Positions 1 to 8,339 are shown, counted from the first letter of the stretch. The stretch is 64,000 nt of DNA from Streptococcus suis (GCF_016775005.1 NZ_JAEUXI010000005.1:62001-126000), one strand, 5' to 3'. Numbers and translations: made by a program. Notes: generated from the sequence alone by a model not told the origin.

Positions 1-1710
1 AATGCTATCAAGTATGATTTGCAGCGGATTTTCAAGAAATATCCAAAGGTAGAGTTGGTTACTGACAAGGTTGTAGAGATTGACTACGACAAGAAAGAAG
101 TTGTCGCGGAGCACCAAACCATCTCATTTGATTACCTCCTGCTTGCCATGGGAGGCGAGGCCAATGACTTTGGTGTTAAGGGTGTCAAAGAAAATGGTTT
201 TACCCTTTGGTCCATCGAGGCGGCAGAACGCCTACACGACCACATCATCGATGCCTGTTATCAGGCTATGCGGGAGCACGATGAGGCAAGACGCCGGGCT
301 CTTTTAACCTTTACCGTCATCGGTGCTGGCTTTACAGGGATTGAGATGATTGGAGAACTGATTGACTGGGTGCCTGTCTTGGCGCGCGAGTTTAAACTGG
401 ATCCAAAAGAATTCTCCCTCAAGGTCGTGGAAGCCACGCCAAAGATCTTGGCTATGGTGACAGAAAAAGAGCAGGTCAAGGCCAAGAAATACTTGGAGAA
501 AAAAGGCGTTGAACTGGTGCTGGGTGACGGAGTTGCAAGTGTGGAGAAGGATAGCCTGACCCTAGCCTCAGGTCGCCAGATTCCAACCCATACATCCATT
601 TGGACAGCAGGTGTTCAGGCCAATACAGATGCCAGTGATTTCGGTATTGAAAAAGGCAGAGCAGGCCGCTTGATTGCCAATCAGTACATGGAAGCCAAGG
701 GTAAGGAACATGTCTATGTAGCTGGGGATTTGGTTTACTATGAGGATCCTAACCAAGAAGGTAAACCAACACCGCAGATTGTCCAAGCTGCAGAGCAAAC
801 AGGTCATACAGCAGCCAGCAATATCATCGCAGCCATTCAAGGCGGAAAAAAACACAGCTACAAAGGGAAATACGACGGTTTCATGGTTTCCATCGGTGCT
901 CGCTATGGCGTTGCCTTCCTCATGGACAAATACCATATGTCAGGCTTCTTTGCCATGGCTATGAAGCATATGGTCAACCTCTTGTACTTCTTTACCATCC
1001 GAAGTTTCTTCTACATGGGAGCCTATATTCGCCATGAATTCTTCGAAATTAAAAATAAACGCAATATCTTTGGAGGGCATACTTCAAGCAAGGGGAACCT
1101 GCTCTGGTCTGTTCCGCTCCGAGTTTTTTACGGCTCGGTCTGGCTCTATGAAGGGGTGAAAAAAGCCTTTGGTCTATTTGGGACAACCTCCTGGATGGGA
1201 GACCAGGTTGTCTTCCCATTTCCGTGGTTGGCTGATCCTGTGTCAGGTGCATCAGCGGCCGAAGCGACATCGGGAGCTTCTCAGGCGGTGGCCGAAGTGG
1301 CAGAGCCAATCTTTGGATTGAGCTATGCTTACGGAGAGACCCCAATGACCGTCCTTGACTCCATGCCAGACTGGTTTGCTTCCATTATGGAATTTATGAT
1401 GCCCAATCAAGAAGTTGCCCTCTTTATGCAGAAATTCATGACCCTAGCAGAGATTGCCATTGGCTTGGCCTTGATTGCGGGAGCTTTTGTTTGGATTGTA
1501 TCGGCAGCAACAGCAGCCTTGGTGGTAATGTTCAGTTTGTCCGGCATGTTTTACTGGGTCAACATTTGGTTCATTCCAGTAGCCGTGGCGCTGATGAATG
1601 GAGCAGGACGTTCCTTCGGTTTGGATTATTGGATTATGCCGTGGTTGGGTCGCTTTATTGACAAACGAATATACGGTAGGCCAAAGCATCTCTACCGACT
1701 AAAACAATAA
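1..1710 (+). CDS. ndh: Type II NADH dehydrogenase with C-terminal membrane domain, 5' truncated by window edge
   Basis: Flavoprotein that passes electrons from NADH to a quinone at the inner membrane face. The frame is open to base 1 (reading N-A-I-K-Y-D before the first TTG at 19), so the N-terminal FAD-binding GxGxxG lies outside the window. Visible parts are the second Rossmann motif VIGAGFTGIE and the FAD-binding AGDLVYY segment. After the catalytic core (about residue 330) comes an extension of some 230 residues with several hydrophobic segments (LAEIAIGLALIAGAFVWIV and others, DoxX-like). This extended form resembles the Ndh2 used for extracellular electron transfer in Listeria. The gene sits 20 bases ahead of the prenyl synthase start, in one operon. 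The link to electron export is inferred from neighbours. Confidence 0.88.
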   Translation, partial: NAIKYDLQRIFKKYPKVELVTDKVVEIDYDKKEVVAEHQTISFDYLLLAMGGEANDFGVKGVKENGFTLWSIEAAERLHDHIIDACYQAMREHDEARRRALLTFTVIGAGFTGIEMIGELIDWVPVLAREFKLDPKEFSLKVVEATPKILAMVTEKEQVKAKKYLEKKGVELVLGDGVASVEKDSLTLASGRQIPTHTSIWTAGVQANTDASDFGIEKGRAGRLIANQYMEAKGKEHVYVAGDLVYYEDPNQEGKPTPQIVQAAEQTGHTAASNIIAAIQGGKKHSYKGKYDGFMVSIGARYGVAFLMDKYHMSGFFAMAMKHMVNLLYFFTIRSFFYMGAYIRHEFFEIKNKRNIFGGHTSSKGNLLWSVPLRVFYGSVWLYEGVKKAFGLFGTTSWMGDQVVFPFPWLADPVSGASAAEATSGASQAVAEVAEPIFGLSYAYGETPMTVLDSMPDWFASIMEFMMPNQEVALFMQKFMTLAEIAIGLALIAGAFVWIVSAATAALVVMFSLSGMFYWVNIWFIPVAVALMNGAGRSFGLDYWIMPWLGRFIDKRIYGRPKHLYRLKQ

Positions 1711-1730
1711 AAGAGTAAGTGAGGAAACGA

Positions 1731-2720
1731 GTGGTTCATCAGATTTGGGACGCAGATCTAGAAATGAAACTGGCACTAGAGAAGGTGAAAGCTATCATCT
1801 TGACAGAACAGCTACACCTTCACCCAGCCATTGACAAAAAGATTCACGAATACGTTCAAGCACCTGGGAAATACTTGAGGGCAGGCTTGTGTCTGCACTT
1901 TGCTCGACTAGTGGATGGTGCTATCAGCCCAGCAAAACTGTATTTTGCTGCCCATATAGAGACCTTGCATCTGGCAACCCTGATGCATGATGATGTCATT
2001 GATGGGGCAGAAAAACGCCGCGGTATTCTTACTGCCCACCAGACCTTTTCCAATCGGATTGCCATCTATACTGGAGATTACCTCTTGGCATTTTCAGGGC
2101 GGCTCTTGGTCAAGGGGCTAGAAGAGTTAGGTCTGCAGGAGAAAGACAAAGAAAAGGTAAACGATCGCCTTTTGGAATACCTCTTGCGGGGAGAATTGGC
2201 TCAGCTGATGAATCAATACAATACGCACATGACCCTCAAGGCCTATCTCAAACAAATCCAAGGGAAAACTGCCCTCTTGTTTGGGCTAGCTTGTCAACTG
2301 GGGGCCTATCAAAAGGACCAGCCAGCAGGCAAGTACCGAGCAGCCTTCCGATTTGGCAGATCCCTTGGGATGGGGTTTCAGATTCGTGATGACAGGATTG
2401 ACTACCAGAAGGATGGTCGGAATTCAGGCAAGCCAGGGCTACAAGATATCGCAAATGGTATCTACACAGCTCCCTTGCTCTTTGCCTTGCAGGAAGATTC
2501 CAGTCTGCGTACGGACCTACTCTTACTTGCTCAAGAACCTGAAAATACTGACTTGATTCAGTTGATTTATCAAAAGGTCTTGGCAAGTTCGGGTTTGGAA
2601 AAAGCTGCGCAGTTAATGAAGGCATATGAAAAAAAAGCCAAAAAGGAGTTGGAACATTTTCCTCCCTCCACTAATCGAACCCATTTAGAAGGCATCCTTG
2701 AGACGATTTTCAAGGGGTAA
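1731..2720 (+). CDS. Polyprenyl diphosphate synthase (DmkB/HepT-like)
   Basis: Trans-isoprenyl diphosphate synthase that builds the isoprenoid tail of a quinone from allylic diphosphates and IPP. Both aspartate-rich motifs are present: the first in LMHDDVIDGAEKRRG and the second in QIRDDRIDYQKDG. About 329 residues, usual for the family. I prefer GTG at 1731 because GAGG at 1721-1724 lies six bases upstream; GTG at 1719 in the same frame would add four residues (MRKR) but has no good ribosome site. The position between ndh and a flavin lipoprotein/UbiA set suggests a demethylmenaquinone tail synthase like DmkB, rather than a general housekeeping enzyme. That role is inferred. Confidence 0.85.
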   Translation: MVHQIWDADLEMKLALEKVKAIILTEQLHLHPAIDKKIHEYVQAPGKYLRAGLCLHFARLVDGAISPAKLYFAAHIETLHLATLMHDDVIDGAEKRRGILTAHQTFSNRIAIYTGDYLLAFSGRLLVKGLEELGLQEKDKEKVNDRLLEYLLRGELAQLMNQYNTHMTLKAYLKQIQGKTALLFGLACQLGAYQKDQPAGKYRAAFRFGRSLGMGFQIRDDRIDYQKDGRNSGKPGLQDIANGIYTAPLLFALQEDSSLRTDLLLLAQEPENTDLIQLIYQKVLASSGLEKAAQLMKAYEKKAKKELEHFPPSTNRTHLEGILETIFKG

Positions 2721-2837
2721 AACCAAGTCAATCCATGTTTGAATAGTCAAAGATTTTATAAAAAAGATGGACAATTCATCTAAAAAAGTATATCATTATA
2801 ACATAAATCAACAAAAAATAAAAAGGAGTCCTTTGTT

Positions 2838-3341
2838 ATGAAAACAGGAAAAACAATCTTAAAAGGGTTGGCACTTTTCGCAGCAACCTTAGCTCTTGCC
2901 GCTTGCGGTTCAACAACTGAAGAAACAACTGCATCAAGCTCAGAAGCAGCGACAACTGCATCTTCTTCCACAACTGAGACAGCAGCATGGAAAGATGGTA
3001 CCTATACAGCTGAATCTGCAGCAGATGACTATGGTTATAAAATCGTTCACACCATTACCATCAAAGATGGTAAAATTACAGAATCAAACTTTGACTACCA
3101 AGCAGAAGATGGTAGCTTGAAGTCTGAAAATGAAGAATATAATACAAAAATGAAAGAAAAATCAGGCGTTTCAGCTGCTGAAGCTCTTGAAAAATTGAAC
3201 GCAGCCTTGGTTGAAACCCAGTCTGCTGACGTTGAAGTGGTTTCTGGTGCAACCCATACCTCTGAAGATTTTGTGAAGAGCACAACAGCTCTCCTCGCAG
3301 CAGCGGCAGAAGGAAAAACAGAAACGATTCAGTTAGACTAA
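2838..3341 (+). CDS. FMN-binding domain lipoprotein (PplA-like, single domain)
   Basis: Exported lipoprotein expected to carry covalently bound FMN and hand electrons to outside acceptors. The signal peptide ends in a lipobox LALAAC with the lipidated Cys23. A Ser/Thr-rich linker (residues about 25-50) would span the wall. The FMN-binding domain follows, with flavinylation motif SGATHT at residues 136-141; by analogy with NqrC-type motifs the acceptor would be Thr141. Listeria PplA has two such domains, this protein has one. A ribosome site AAGGAG lies upstream. The gene has its own 117-base upstream region and a terminator behind it, so it may be made in excess over its neighbours. Confidence 0.85.
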   Translation: MKTGKTILKGLALFAATLALAACGSTTEETTASSSEAATTASSSTTETAAWKDGTYTAESAADDYGYKIVHTITIKDGKITESNFDYQAEDGSLKSENEEYNTKMKEKSGVSAAEALEKLNAALVETQSADVEVVSGATHTSEDFVKSTTALLAAAAEGKTETIQLD

Positions 3342-3360
3342 TCTGTTGAAGTCAGATAAG

Positions 3361-3394
3361 GCACGGTAGTCAAGGCTACTGTGCTTTCTTTTTT
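3361..3394 (+). terminator. Rho-independent terminator after FMN-binding lipoprotein
   Basis: Stem GCACGGTAG / CTACTGTGC with loop TCAAG, followed by a T-rich tract. It separates the lipoprotein gene from the flavin transferase gene, so the latter needs read-through or its own promoter. Confidence 0.85.
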
Positions 3395-3449
3395 AAGGCA
3401 GAGATTTCCAGAAAAATATGTTAAGATAGACAAAAGGACGGTAGTTTAG

Positions 3450-4517
3450 ATGAAAAAATATTGGAGATTTGCCTTATTGGTTTGTTTGGTCGGTTTTGGC
3501 CTCCTCTTGACAGCATGTGGACAAGCCCAATCAAGCAGCCAGTTAGCCGTAGAAAAGACTCCTCTGACACGGAGTGAAAGTCTTTTGCACACAGTGGTCC
3601 AGTTGAGTATTTACCATTCTGGTCAAGAAGAAACTATGGATCAGGCCATCACTTACATAAAAGAGATGGAAGAGTTATTGTCGACAAACATAGAAGGGTC
3701 GGATATTTACAGGATCAATCAGGCAGCTGGTAAAGAAGCTGTCCAAGTGGATGAGCGGACCTTTGAAATTATAGAAAAGGCTGTTGAGATGAGCCGAGCA
3801 AGTCAGGGGTTGTTTGATATTTCCATCGGTGCGGTCAGCAATCTCTGGCAGATTGGTTCGGACCAGGCACGAAAACCTGAGCAAGCAGAAATTGATGTGG
3901 CCTTAACCCATATTGATTACACAGCCATCCAGCTTGATAAGGAGAAACAGACCGTTTTCCTTGAAGAGGGTATGGCCTTGGAGCTAGGGGCGATTTCAAA
4001 GGGCTATATTGCGGATCAGGTTCAGGAATTGTTTGCCAGCAAGGGGATTACAACAGCTGTCATCAACCTCGGTGGCAACGTGGTAGTTATGGGGACCTCT
4101 CCAAATAGTGACCAAGGCTGGAATGTTGGGGTTCAGGATCCAGATGAAATCAGAGGAGCAACGGTCGGTTCTGTTCGTGTGACAGATGGCTCTGTGGTGA
4201 CCTCTGGGATTTACGAACGCTACTTGGAAGTAGATGGTGTACGTTACCATCACATCCTTAATCCCCAAACGGGCTACCCAGTAGAAAACTCCATTTCAGG
4301 AGTGACCGTTTTTTCTGAGACTTCGGTTGAAGGAGATGCCTTATCGACCAGTCTCTTCTTGATGGGGATTGAAGAGGGCTTGGCCTTTGTCAATGCTCTA
4401 GATGGTGTCGAGGCTGTTTTTATCGACAAGGAACATGGTGTTTACCTAAGCGATGGCTTGACCGATCGCTTCGTTTTAAGCAATGAGGAGTATCATCTTG
4501 TTGAAGAAGCAAAATAG
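3450..4517 (+). CDS. ApbE-family FMN transferase lipoprotein (FmnB-like)
   Basis: Extracytoplasmic enzyme that uses FAD to attach FMN covalently to a Thr or Ser of a target protein. A lipoprotein signal ends at LLLTAC (Cys23). ApbE landmarks are present: LELGAISKGYIADQV, VINLGGNVVVMG, HHILNPQTGYPV (FAD/metal site) and EGDALSTSLFLMG. At 355 residues it has the usual length. Its expected substrate is the FMN-binding lipoprotein encoded just upstream, which carries the matching SGATHT motif. The 3' end overlaps the prenyltransferase gene, indicating translational coupling. Family assignment is firm; partner choice is inferred. Confidence 0.92.
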   Translation: MKKYWRFALLVCLVGFGLLLTACGQAQSSSQLAVEKTPLTRSESLLHTVVQLSIYHSGQEETMDQAITYIKEMEELLSTNIEGSDIYRINQAAGKEAVQVDERTFEIIEKAVEMSRASQGLFDISIGAVSNLWQIGSDQARKPEQAEIDVALTHIDYTAIQLDKEKQTVFLEEGMALELGAISKGYIADQVQELFASKGITTAVINLGGNVVVMGTSPNSDQGWNVGVQDPDEIRGATVGSVRVTDGSVVTSGIYERYLEVDGVRYHHILNPQTGYPVENSISGVTVFSETSVEGDALSTSLFLMGIEEGLAFVNALDGVEAVFIDKEHGVYLSDGLTDRFVLSNEEYHLVEEAK

Positions 4518-5460
4518 AAGGCTCAGCCTTCCACAATTTTTAGAATTTGTCGAAATTAAAACCAAGGTTGCCAGTGTCTTTCCCATGGTGCTGGGAATTC
4601 TTTGGTCTGTCTATCGTTACCAAACCTTTAATTGGCTGACCACTGCCCTGTTCGTATTGGCTGTGTTGACCTTTGACATGTGCACGACAGCCATCAACAA
4701 TACCATGGATTTTTATAAGGCTAAGGATAAAAACTACCAGACAGAGGAAAATGTTATCGGCAAACATGAATTGGATTTTGGCCTGATGGTGCAGATTATC
4801 TTTTTCTTGCTCTTTTGGTCCATCCTCTTTTCTCTCATTTTAGTCTGGCAGACCAACTGGCTCTTGTTGCCAATGGGGGTCCTGTGTTTTCTGATTGGCA
4901 TTTTTTACACATTTGGTCCCATTCCATTATCACGGATGCCTTTGGGCGAAGTATTTTCTGGAGTGACCATGGGATTTGGCATCTTTTTTCTAGCCGTTTT
5001 TGTTCAAAATCCCAGCCAATTGGTGGTTAGTCATTTTCTCGGCCAATGGATGACCTTGCAGTTTTCTTGGTTTAAGGTCTTGGAGCTCATCTTTATGAGT
5101 CTACCTTTGGTTTGCTTGATTGCCAATATCATGTTGGCGAATAATATCTGCGATTTGGAGACAGACATTCGTAACCATCGCTATACTTTGGTTTATTATC
5201 TGGGGAAGGGTGTCAGCTTGAGACTTTACTTTTTCCTCTGGCTCTTGTCCTGGATGCTGTGGTTACTCTTTGTAGGGATAGGTTTGCTTCCGGTCTGGGC
5301 CTTGCTAGGACTGGTCGCCCTAGTACCTTCGTTTCAATTTTTGAAACGCTTTTTAAAGAAACCAGTTAAGAGCCAAACGTTTATTGAAGCTGTGAAAAGT
5401 TTCGTTCTCTATTCCTTGGTTTATCTCTTGGTATTACTGGTGGCAATCTTTGTAAAATAA
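4498..5460 (+). CDS. UbiA-family prenyltransferase (MenA/DmkA-like)
   Basis: Membrane enzyme that joins a polyprenyl tail to an aromatic acceptor such as DHNA, giving demethylmenaquinone. About eight hydrophobic segments are visible. The first polyprenyl-diphosphate site reads as NNTMDFYKAKD and the second as NNICDLETD, both Asp-rich as in UbiA proteins. The start is uncertain: ATG at 4483 has no ribosome site, whereas TTG at 4498 follows GAGGAG (4485-4490) by seven bases. Either start overlaps the flavin transferase gene. No DHNA synthesis genes are visible here, so the acceptor may come from genes elsewhere or from outside the cell. Confidence 0.82.
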   Translation: MLKKQNRRLSLPQFLEFVEIKTKVASVFPMVLGILWSVYRYQTFNWLTTALFVLAVLTFDMCTTAINNTMDFYKAKDKNYQTEENVIGKHELDFGLMVQIIFFLLFWSILFSLILVWQTNWLLLPMGVLCFLIGIFYTFGPIPLSRMPLGEVFSGVTMGFGIFFLAVFVQNPSQLVVSHFLGQWMTLQFSWFKVLELIFMSLPLVCLIANIMLANNICDLETDIRNHRYTLVYYLGKGVSLRLYFFLWLLSWMLWLLFVGIGLLPVWALLGLVALVPSFQFLKRFLKKPVKSQTFIEAVKSFVLYSLVYLLVLLVAIFVK

Positions 5461-5563
5461 TACTCTTCGAAAATCAAAATCAGTCGTTGTTGACTTGATT
5501 TGATGAACTTCAGTTCTATCTGCATCTGCGTCGCCTAGTCTGTTTTTGATTTTCATTGAGTAT
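5461..5563. repeat. MITE-like intergenic repeat, copy 1
   Basis: Begins TACTCTTCGAAAATCAAAA and ends TTTTTGATTTTCATTGAGTA, imperfect terminal inverted repeats of about 19 bases. A second element with the same ends but a different interior lies at 60370-60523. It has no coding capacity and starts directly at the stop codon of the prenyltransferase gene. Similar ends are, to my recollection, widespread in streptococcal intergenic DNA; I do not assign a family name. Confidence 0.75.
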
Positions 5564-5590
5564 AAAAAACGAAATGATTTAGTATAAAGT

Positions 5591-5638
5591 AAAACGCATA
5601 AAATCAAGCTGATTGAAGCAGGATTTTATGCGTTTTTT
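5591..5638 (+). terminator. Terminator with AAACGCATAAAATC stem
   Basis: A 14-base perfect stem (AAACGCATAAAATC and its complement, 5592-5605 and 5622-5635) with a 16-base loop and a T6 tail. It lies between convergent genes. The same 14-base stem is used in the terminator at 53821-53864. Confidence 0.85.
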
Positions 5639-5669
5639 GTTGGTTGAGACAGCTTTGGGAAGCCGTGTT

Positions 5670-6095
5670 TTAAAGGGGTAAAATTAGCTGATCTTCTTCC
5701 TCATTTGGTGATTGAGATTGTATTTCAATCATGAGATTGTGAGGTAGGCAGACAGAGAGTTCTCCAGGTTGACTGATCCAGCTGGTTCGAACCGCGATTT
5801 GGTCGGGGCTATTATCTTCCTTAACTCGGATGCGTTCACCATCCACTTCGATGATATTGTACTGTCCGTCATTGGGGTAGTAGGTGACTTCCTGGTGGGG
5901 AGTATCTTTTGATAATTCGAACTGGTCAACCACCTGGCCATTGATACGGACATAGGCAATAATACTTGCTTGGTCCGTTTTTGCAGCTAGGTGTGAGTAG
6001 GTCAAAATAGCTGGCAGAATCGATAGCAGTAGGGCGAGTCCGATAAACACGTAATCAAAGGGTTTGAGTTGTTTAAGAATTGATTTGACTGTCAT
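5670..6095 (-). CDS. NusG domain II-containing membrane-anchored protein
   Basis: A 141-residue protein with one N-terminal membrane segment (residues about 14-32) and an exported beta-rich domain of the NusG_II type (IAYVRINGQVVDQFEL, then YNIIEVDGERIRVKEDNS and a Cys-containing segment SVCLPHNLM). Such proteins often accompany exported flavin or electron-transfer genes in Firmicutes; their biochemical role is not settled. It converges on the electron-transfer locus rather than lying in its operon. Ribosome site GAGG precedes ATG at 6095, and it has its own promoter at 6105-6133. Confidence 0.75.
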   Translation of the reverse strand: MTVKSILKQLKPFDYVFIGLALLLSILPAILTYSHLAAKTDQASIIAYVRINGQVVDQFELSKDTPHQEVTYYPNDGQYNIIEVDGERIRVKEDNSPDQIAVRTSWISQPGELSVCLPHNLMIEIQSQSPNEEEDQLILPL

Positions 6096-6104
6096 ATATC
6101 CTCT

Positions 6105-6133
6105 ATTGTATAGAAAAAATACGACTTTGTAAA
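6105..6133 (-). promoter_or_regulatory. Promoter of NusG_II protein gene
   Basis: On the minus strand TTTACA, 17-base spacer, TACAAT, ending just upstream of the ribosome site and ATG at 6095. Confidence 0.6.
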
Positions 6134-6155
6134 TCGTGGTTGGATGCTATTTTTT

Positions 6156-6341
6156 TCAAGTGGGAAGGGCGAAAAAACTGAATAAGCAGAGAACCATTAG
6201 AAATTGCAGGATGTTGACCTGTCCCGTAAAAAGGCCGATGAAAAGGATAAGGAGTATGCCGCCAGTCATCATCCAGAGCAATGGTTTTCTGACTTGGAAG
6301 AAAACGTGCTGCCTGACAGGGGCATCTGGGCTAGGAGCCAT
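6156..6341 (-). pseudogene. Possible small or degenerate membrane-protein frame
   Basis: The 391 bases between the NusG_II gene and the next minus-strand gene contain a 61-codon frame with a hydrophobic stretch (WMMTGGILLILFIGLFTG and ILQFLMVLCLFSFFALP). The ATG at 6341 has no ribosome site. The frame extends a further 32 codons upstream with no start codon before a stop. It is probably a remnant of a membrane protein. I see nothing else in the gap apart from the promoter at 6105-6133. Confidence 0.25.
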
Positions 6342-6486
6342 GGTTGTGACTGAAAAATAGGAAGAACAAGAAAGGGTAAGATAATGATTGAGAAGTTCTT
6401 TCCTATAAGAAAACGATGGCTAAATATGCGCAGAAGTTCAAATAGGATAGGGTAGGAGGGAAAGAATTGTGTGTGGGGTGATTAGC

Positions 6487-6816
6487 CTAGTTCTTTTTGT
6501 AAAACAGTCGATAGAAGATGGCGATGGCAAATCCAGTAGGTAATATGAGGATAAGTGGTTTGATCTGTCCCAGCCAAATGCCTATGCCGTAGGTCAGGGT
6601 CATGACAATAACTGTAAAGACACTTGAGAGAATAAAGTAATGCCTTTCTTCTGCTGATTTAAAGGGTTTGAGCATCTGGACGATGGGAAGAACGAACAGG
6701 AAGCTATCGTGAAAGGGCTCCTTGACGATGTAGGAATAGATCAGAAAGGCAGAGAACAGACTATAAAATAGAACAAAGAATTGAAAGGATTGTTTATGGG
6801 AAAAGGGGGTGTTCAT
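6487..6816 (-). CDS. Small membrane protein, unknown function
   Basis: A 109-residue protein with about four hydrophobic segments (FFVLFYSLFSAFLIYSYIV, FLFVLPIVQ, FTVIVMTLTYGIGIWLG, PLILILPTGFAIAIFY) and a basic C-terminus. I do not recognise the family. AAGGAG lies upstream of the ATG and the gene follows the DUF3278 gene by ten bases, so it belongs to the XRE-controlled operon. It may assist or regulate its membrane neighbours. Confidence 0.7.
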   Translation of the reverse strand: MNTPFSHKQSFQFFVLFYSLFSAFLIYSYIVKEPFHDSFLFVLPIVQMLKPFKSAEERHYFILSSVFTVIVMTLTYGIGIWLGQIKPLILILPTGFAIAIFYRLFYKKN

Positions 6817-6826
6817 GGGTTACTCC

Positions 6827-7909
6827 TTATTTTTTCTTAGTCGTGTCTGCCTCCAGTTTTTGCAGATAGGCAAAGGCTGACAGGACTATACTAGCAAATA
6901 GGCCCATCATACTACCAAAGAGAAGAGATTTGATATGGATGATTGAGGCCAGTAGGGGCAAGTTTAGGTTGAAGAGGTCAGCCAGTCCAGCAAAAACTGT
7001 CGAAAGCAGGGTGACTCCTAGTCCCCAAATTAGTGGATTGAGGGTCCGCCCCTTTCTTTCCTCAGGGCTGAGTTCGTCTATGTCATATTGGGGAAGATCA
7101 GCATGAAGGGTTTGCATATTGACTACACCGAGCAAGATAAAACTAAAGAGACCAACGACAGTCGGATAGTAGGTGGCAACCGCAACAGGATAGCGGATAG
7201 CCAGAAAGTAAGCTATAGCATTTCCAATCAAGAGGAAGTAGAAGAAGTAGATAAAGGCTTGCCCGCCGATAGCATCTGCTTGGCTGCGCCGGTATTCATC
7301 CAAGGGTCCACGGATACCATAGAAGTGCCGTATCATGTTTTGAACCCACCTAGGTTCTTCTTTGGAAATAGCAGAGCTGACAGTTAGTAACTCCGCTTTT
7401 TTGATACGTTTACGTAACATGATTTCAAGAGCGATTCCGATAAGAATCCCTGAAATAGCAGCTTCTAGGATTTTTCGTGGATCAACTAGTTGGTCAAAAA
7501 AGCTTGTTCCCTCCATCCAGCTATCAAACAGGACATTCCACAGGTACATAAAAGTGGTAAAGTAGAGGACAAATTTGATACTGGAGCCTTTGAGTTTTTT
7601 CTGCTCCTTGGCAGTCAGTTCTTCCATATCTAGGTTGTCCAGTTGTTTGCGAGAGAGCTGATAGGCTAAGAAATGGACAAGTCCGAGAGTAGCAAAAAGA
7701 ATGAAGATAGGGTAGCCAAAGGCCACAAATTCTGGATACCGCTTGGCTAAGGCGACTGCCAGTAGAGTGACAAAAAGGATACCCCAAAAGAGGGGGATGA
7801 AGCAGGTATTTCCCAGTCGGAAGGCTTCTTTTTTGCGAAATTCATCCAGAGGTCCTGTGATACCGTAAAAACGTTTGATCAATTTATCTTGAAAGGTTTC
7901 CTTTTTCAT
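6827..7909 (-). CDS. Tandem DUF3278 membrane protein
   Basis: A 360-residue membrane protein built of two homologous halves. The first begins IKRFYGITGPLDEFRKKEA and the second IRHFYGIRGPLDEYRRSQAD at about residue 190. Each half carries four hydrophobic segments and an acidic/basic loop (NLDMEELTAKEQKK; YDIDELSPEERKG). The pattern matches DUF3278 proteins of Lactobacillales, usually single and next to an XRE regulator; function unknown. ATG at 7909 is chosen because AGGAG lies six bases upstream; the TTG two codons earlier has no room for one. Confidence 0.75.
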   Translation of the reverse strand: MKKETFQDKLIKRFYGITGPLDEFRKKEAFRLGNTCFIPLFWGILFVTLLAVALAKRYPEFVAFGYPIFILFATLGLVHFLAYQLSRKQLDNLDMEELTAKEQKKLKGSSIKFVLYFTTFMYLWNVLFDSWMEGTSFFDQLVDPRKILEAAISGILIGIALEIMLRKRIKKAELLTVSSAISKEEPRWVQNMIRHFYGIRGPLDEYRRSQADAIGGQAFIYFFYFLLIGNAIAYFLAIRYPVAVATYYPTVVGLFSFILLGVVNMQTLHADLPQYDIDELSPEERKGRTLNPLIWGLGVTLLSTVFAGLADLFNLNLPLLASIIHIKSLLFGSMMGLFASIVLSAFAYLQKLEADTTKKK

Positions 7910-7919
7910 AAGCAACTCC

Positions 7920-8120
7920 TTATTTTTGATCGATCAATGGTAAGATGTAAACAAAGCCTAAGAAGTAGATGGTCCCAGTAATCAGCAATTGTAGCCAAAA
8001 TTTTGCTTGGCTGATGATATGCATGATGTCTGCTCCGCTATTGCCCCAAAGCTGAAAGAGGACAAATAGCGGGATAAAAATAAGGGTAGAGATAAGAGCT
8101 TGACGTACATTCTTTTTCAT
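7920..8120 (-). CDS. Small two-span membrane protein
   Basis: A 66-residue protein with two predicted membrane segments (ALISTLIFIPLFVLFQLW and FWLQLLITGTIYFLGFVYIL) and a short basic start. AAGGAAG precedes the ATG. It sits between the XRE regulator and the DUF3278 gene, with ten-odd bases on either side, so it is co-transcribed with both. Small proteins of this kind are common companions of XRE/DUF3278 genes. Function unknown. Confidence 0.7.
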   Translation of the reverse strand: MKKNVRQALISTLIFIPLFVLFQLWGNSGADIMHIISQAKFWLQLLITGTIYFLGFVYILPLIDQK

Positions 8121-8135
8121 TGGGTTTCTTCCTTT

Positions 8136-8324
8136 CTAATTGTTCCAAAAGAGGCTATTGAGGTCGGTTTCTAAAGCCTTGGCAAGGTTGATGCAGAGAT
8201 CCAGTGAGGGATTGTACTTGTTGTTTTCAATCATGTTGATGGTCTGCCTGGATACGCCGATGGCCTTGGCCAAATCCAGCTGGGAAATACCTTGCAAGAG
8301 ACGATAGTCTTTGACACGATTCAT
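8136..8324 (-). CDS. XRE-family HTH transcriptional regulator (Cro/CI-like, 62 aa)
   Basis: Compact DNA-binding protein consisting of little more than one HTH: LDLAKAIGVSRQTINMIENN is the helix-turn-helix, followed by PSLDLCINLAKALETDLNSLF. It is the first gene of the minus-strand operon, with AAGGAAGG ahead of its ATG. Three near-identical 18-base dyads of the form TGTCAA-N6-TTGACA occur in the region upstream, the nearest only 15 bases before the start codon. This points to autorepression of the operon, though direct binding is inferred. Confidence 0.88.
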   Translation of the reverse strand: MNRVKDYRLLQGISQLDLAKAIGVSRQTINMIENNKYNPSLDLCINLAKALETDLNSLFWNN

Positions 8325-8339
8325 ATGCCTTCCTTTCTA

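Noticed and set aside
3342..3449. Riboswitch upstream of the ApbE gene
   Set aside because: The gap is only 108 bases and is explained by a terminator plus a short promoter region; no RFN blocks are present.
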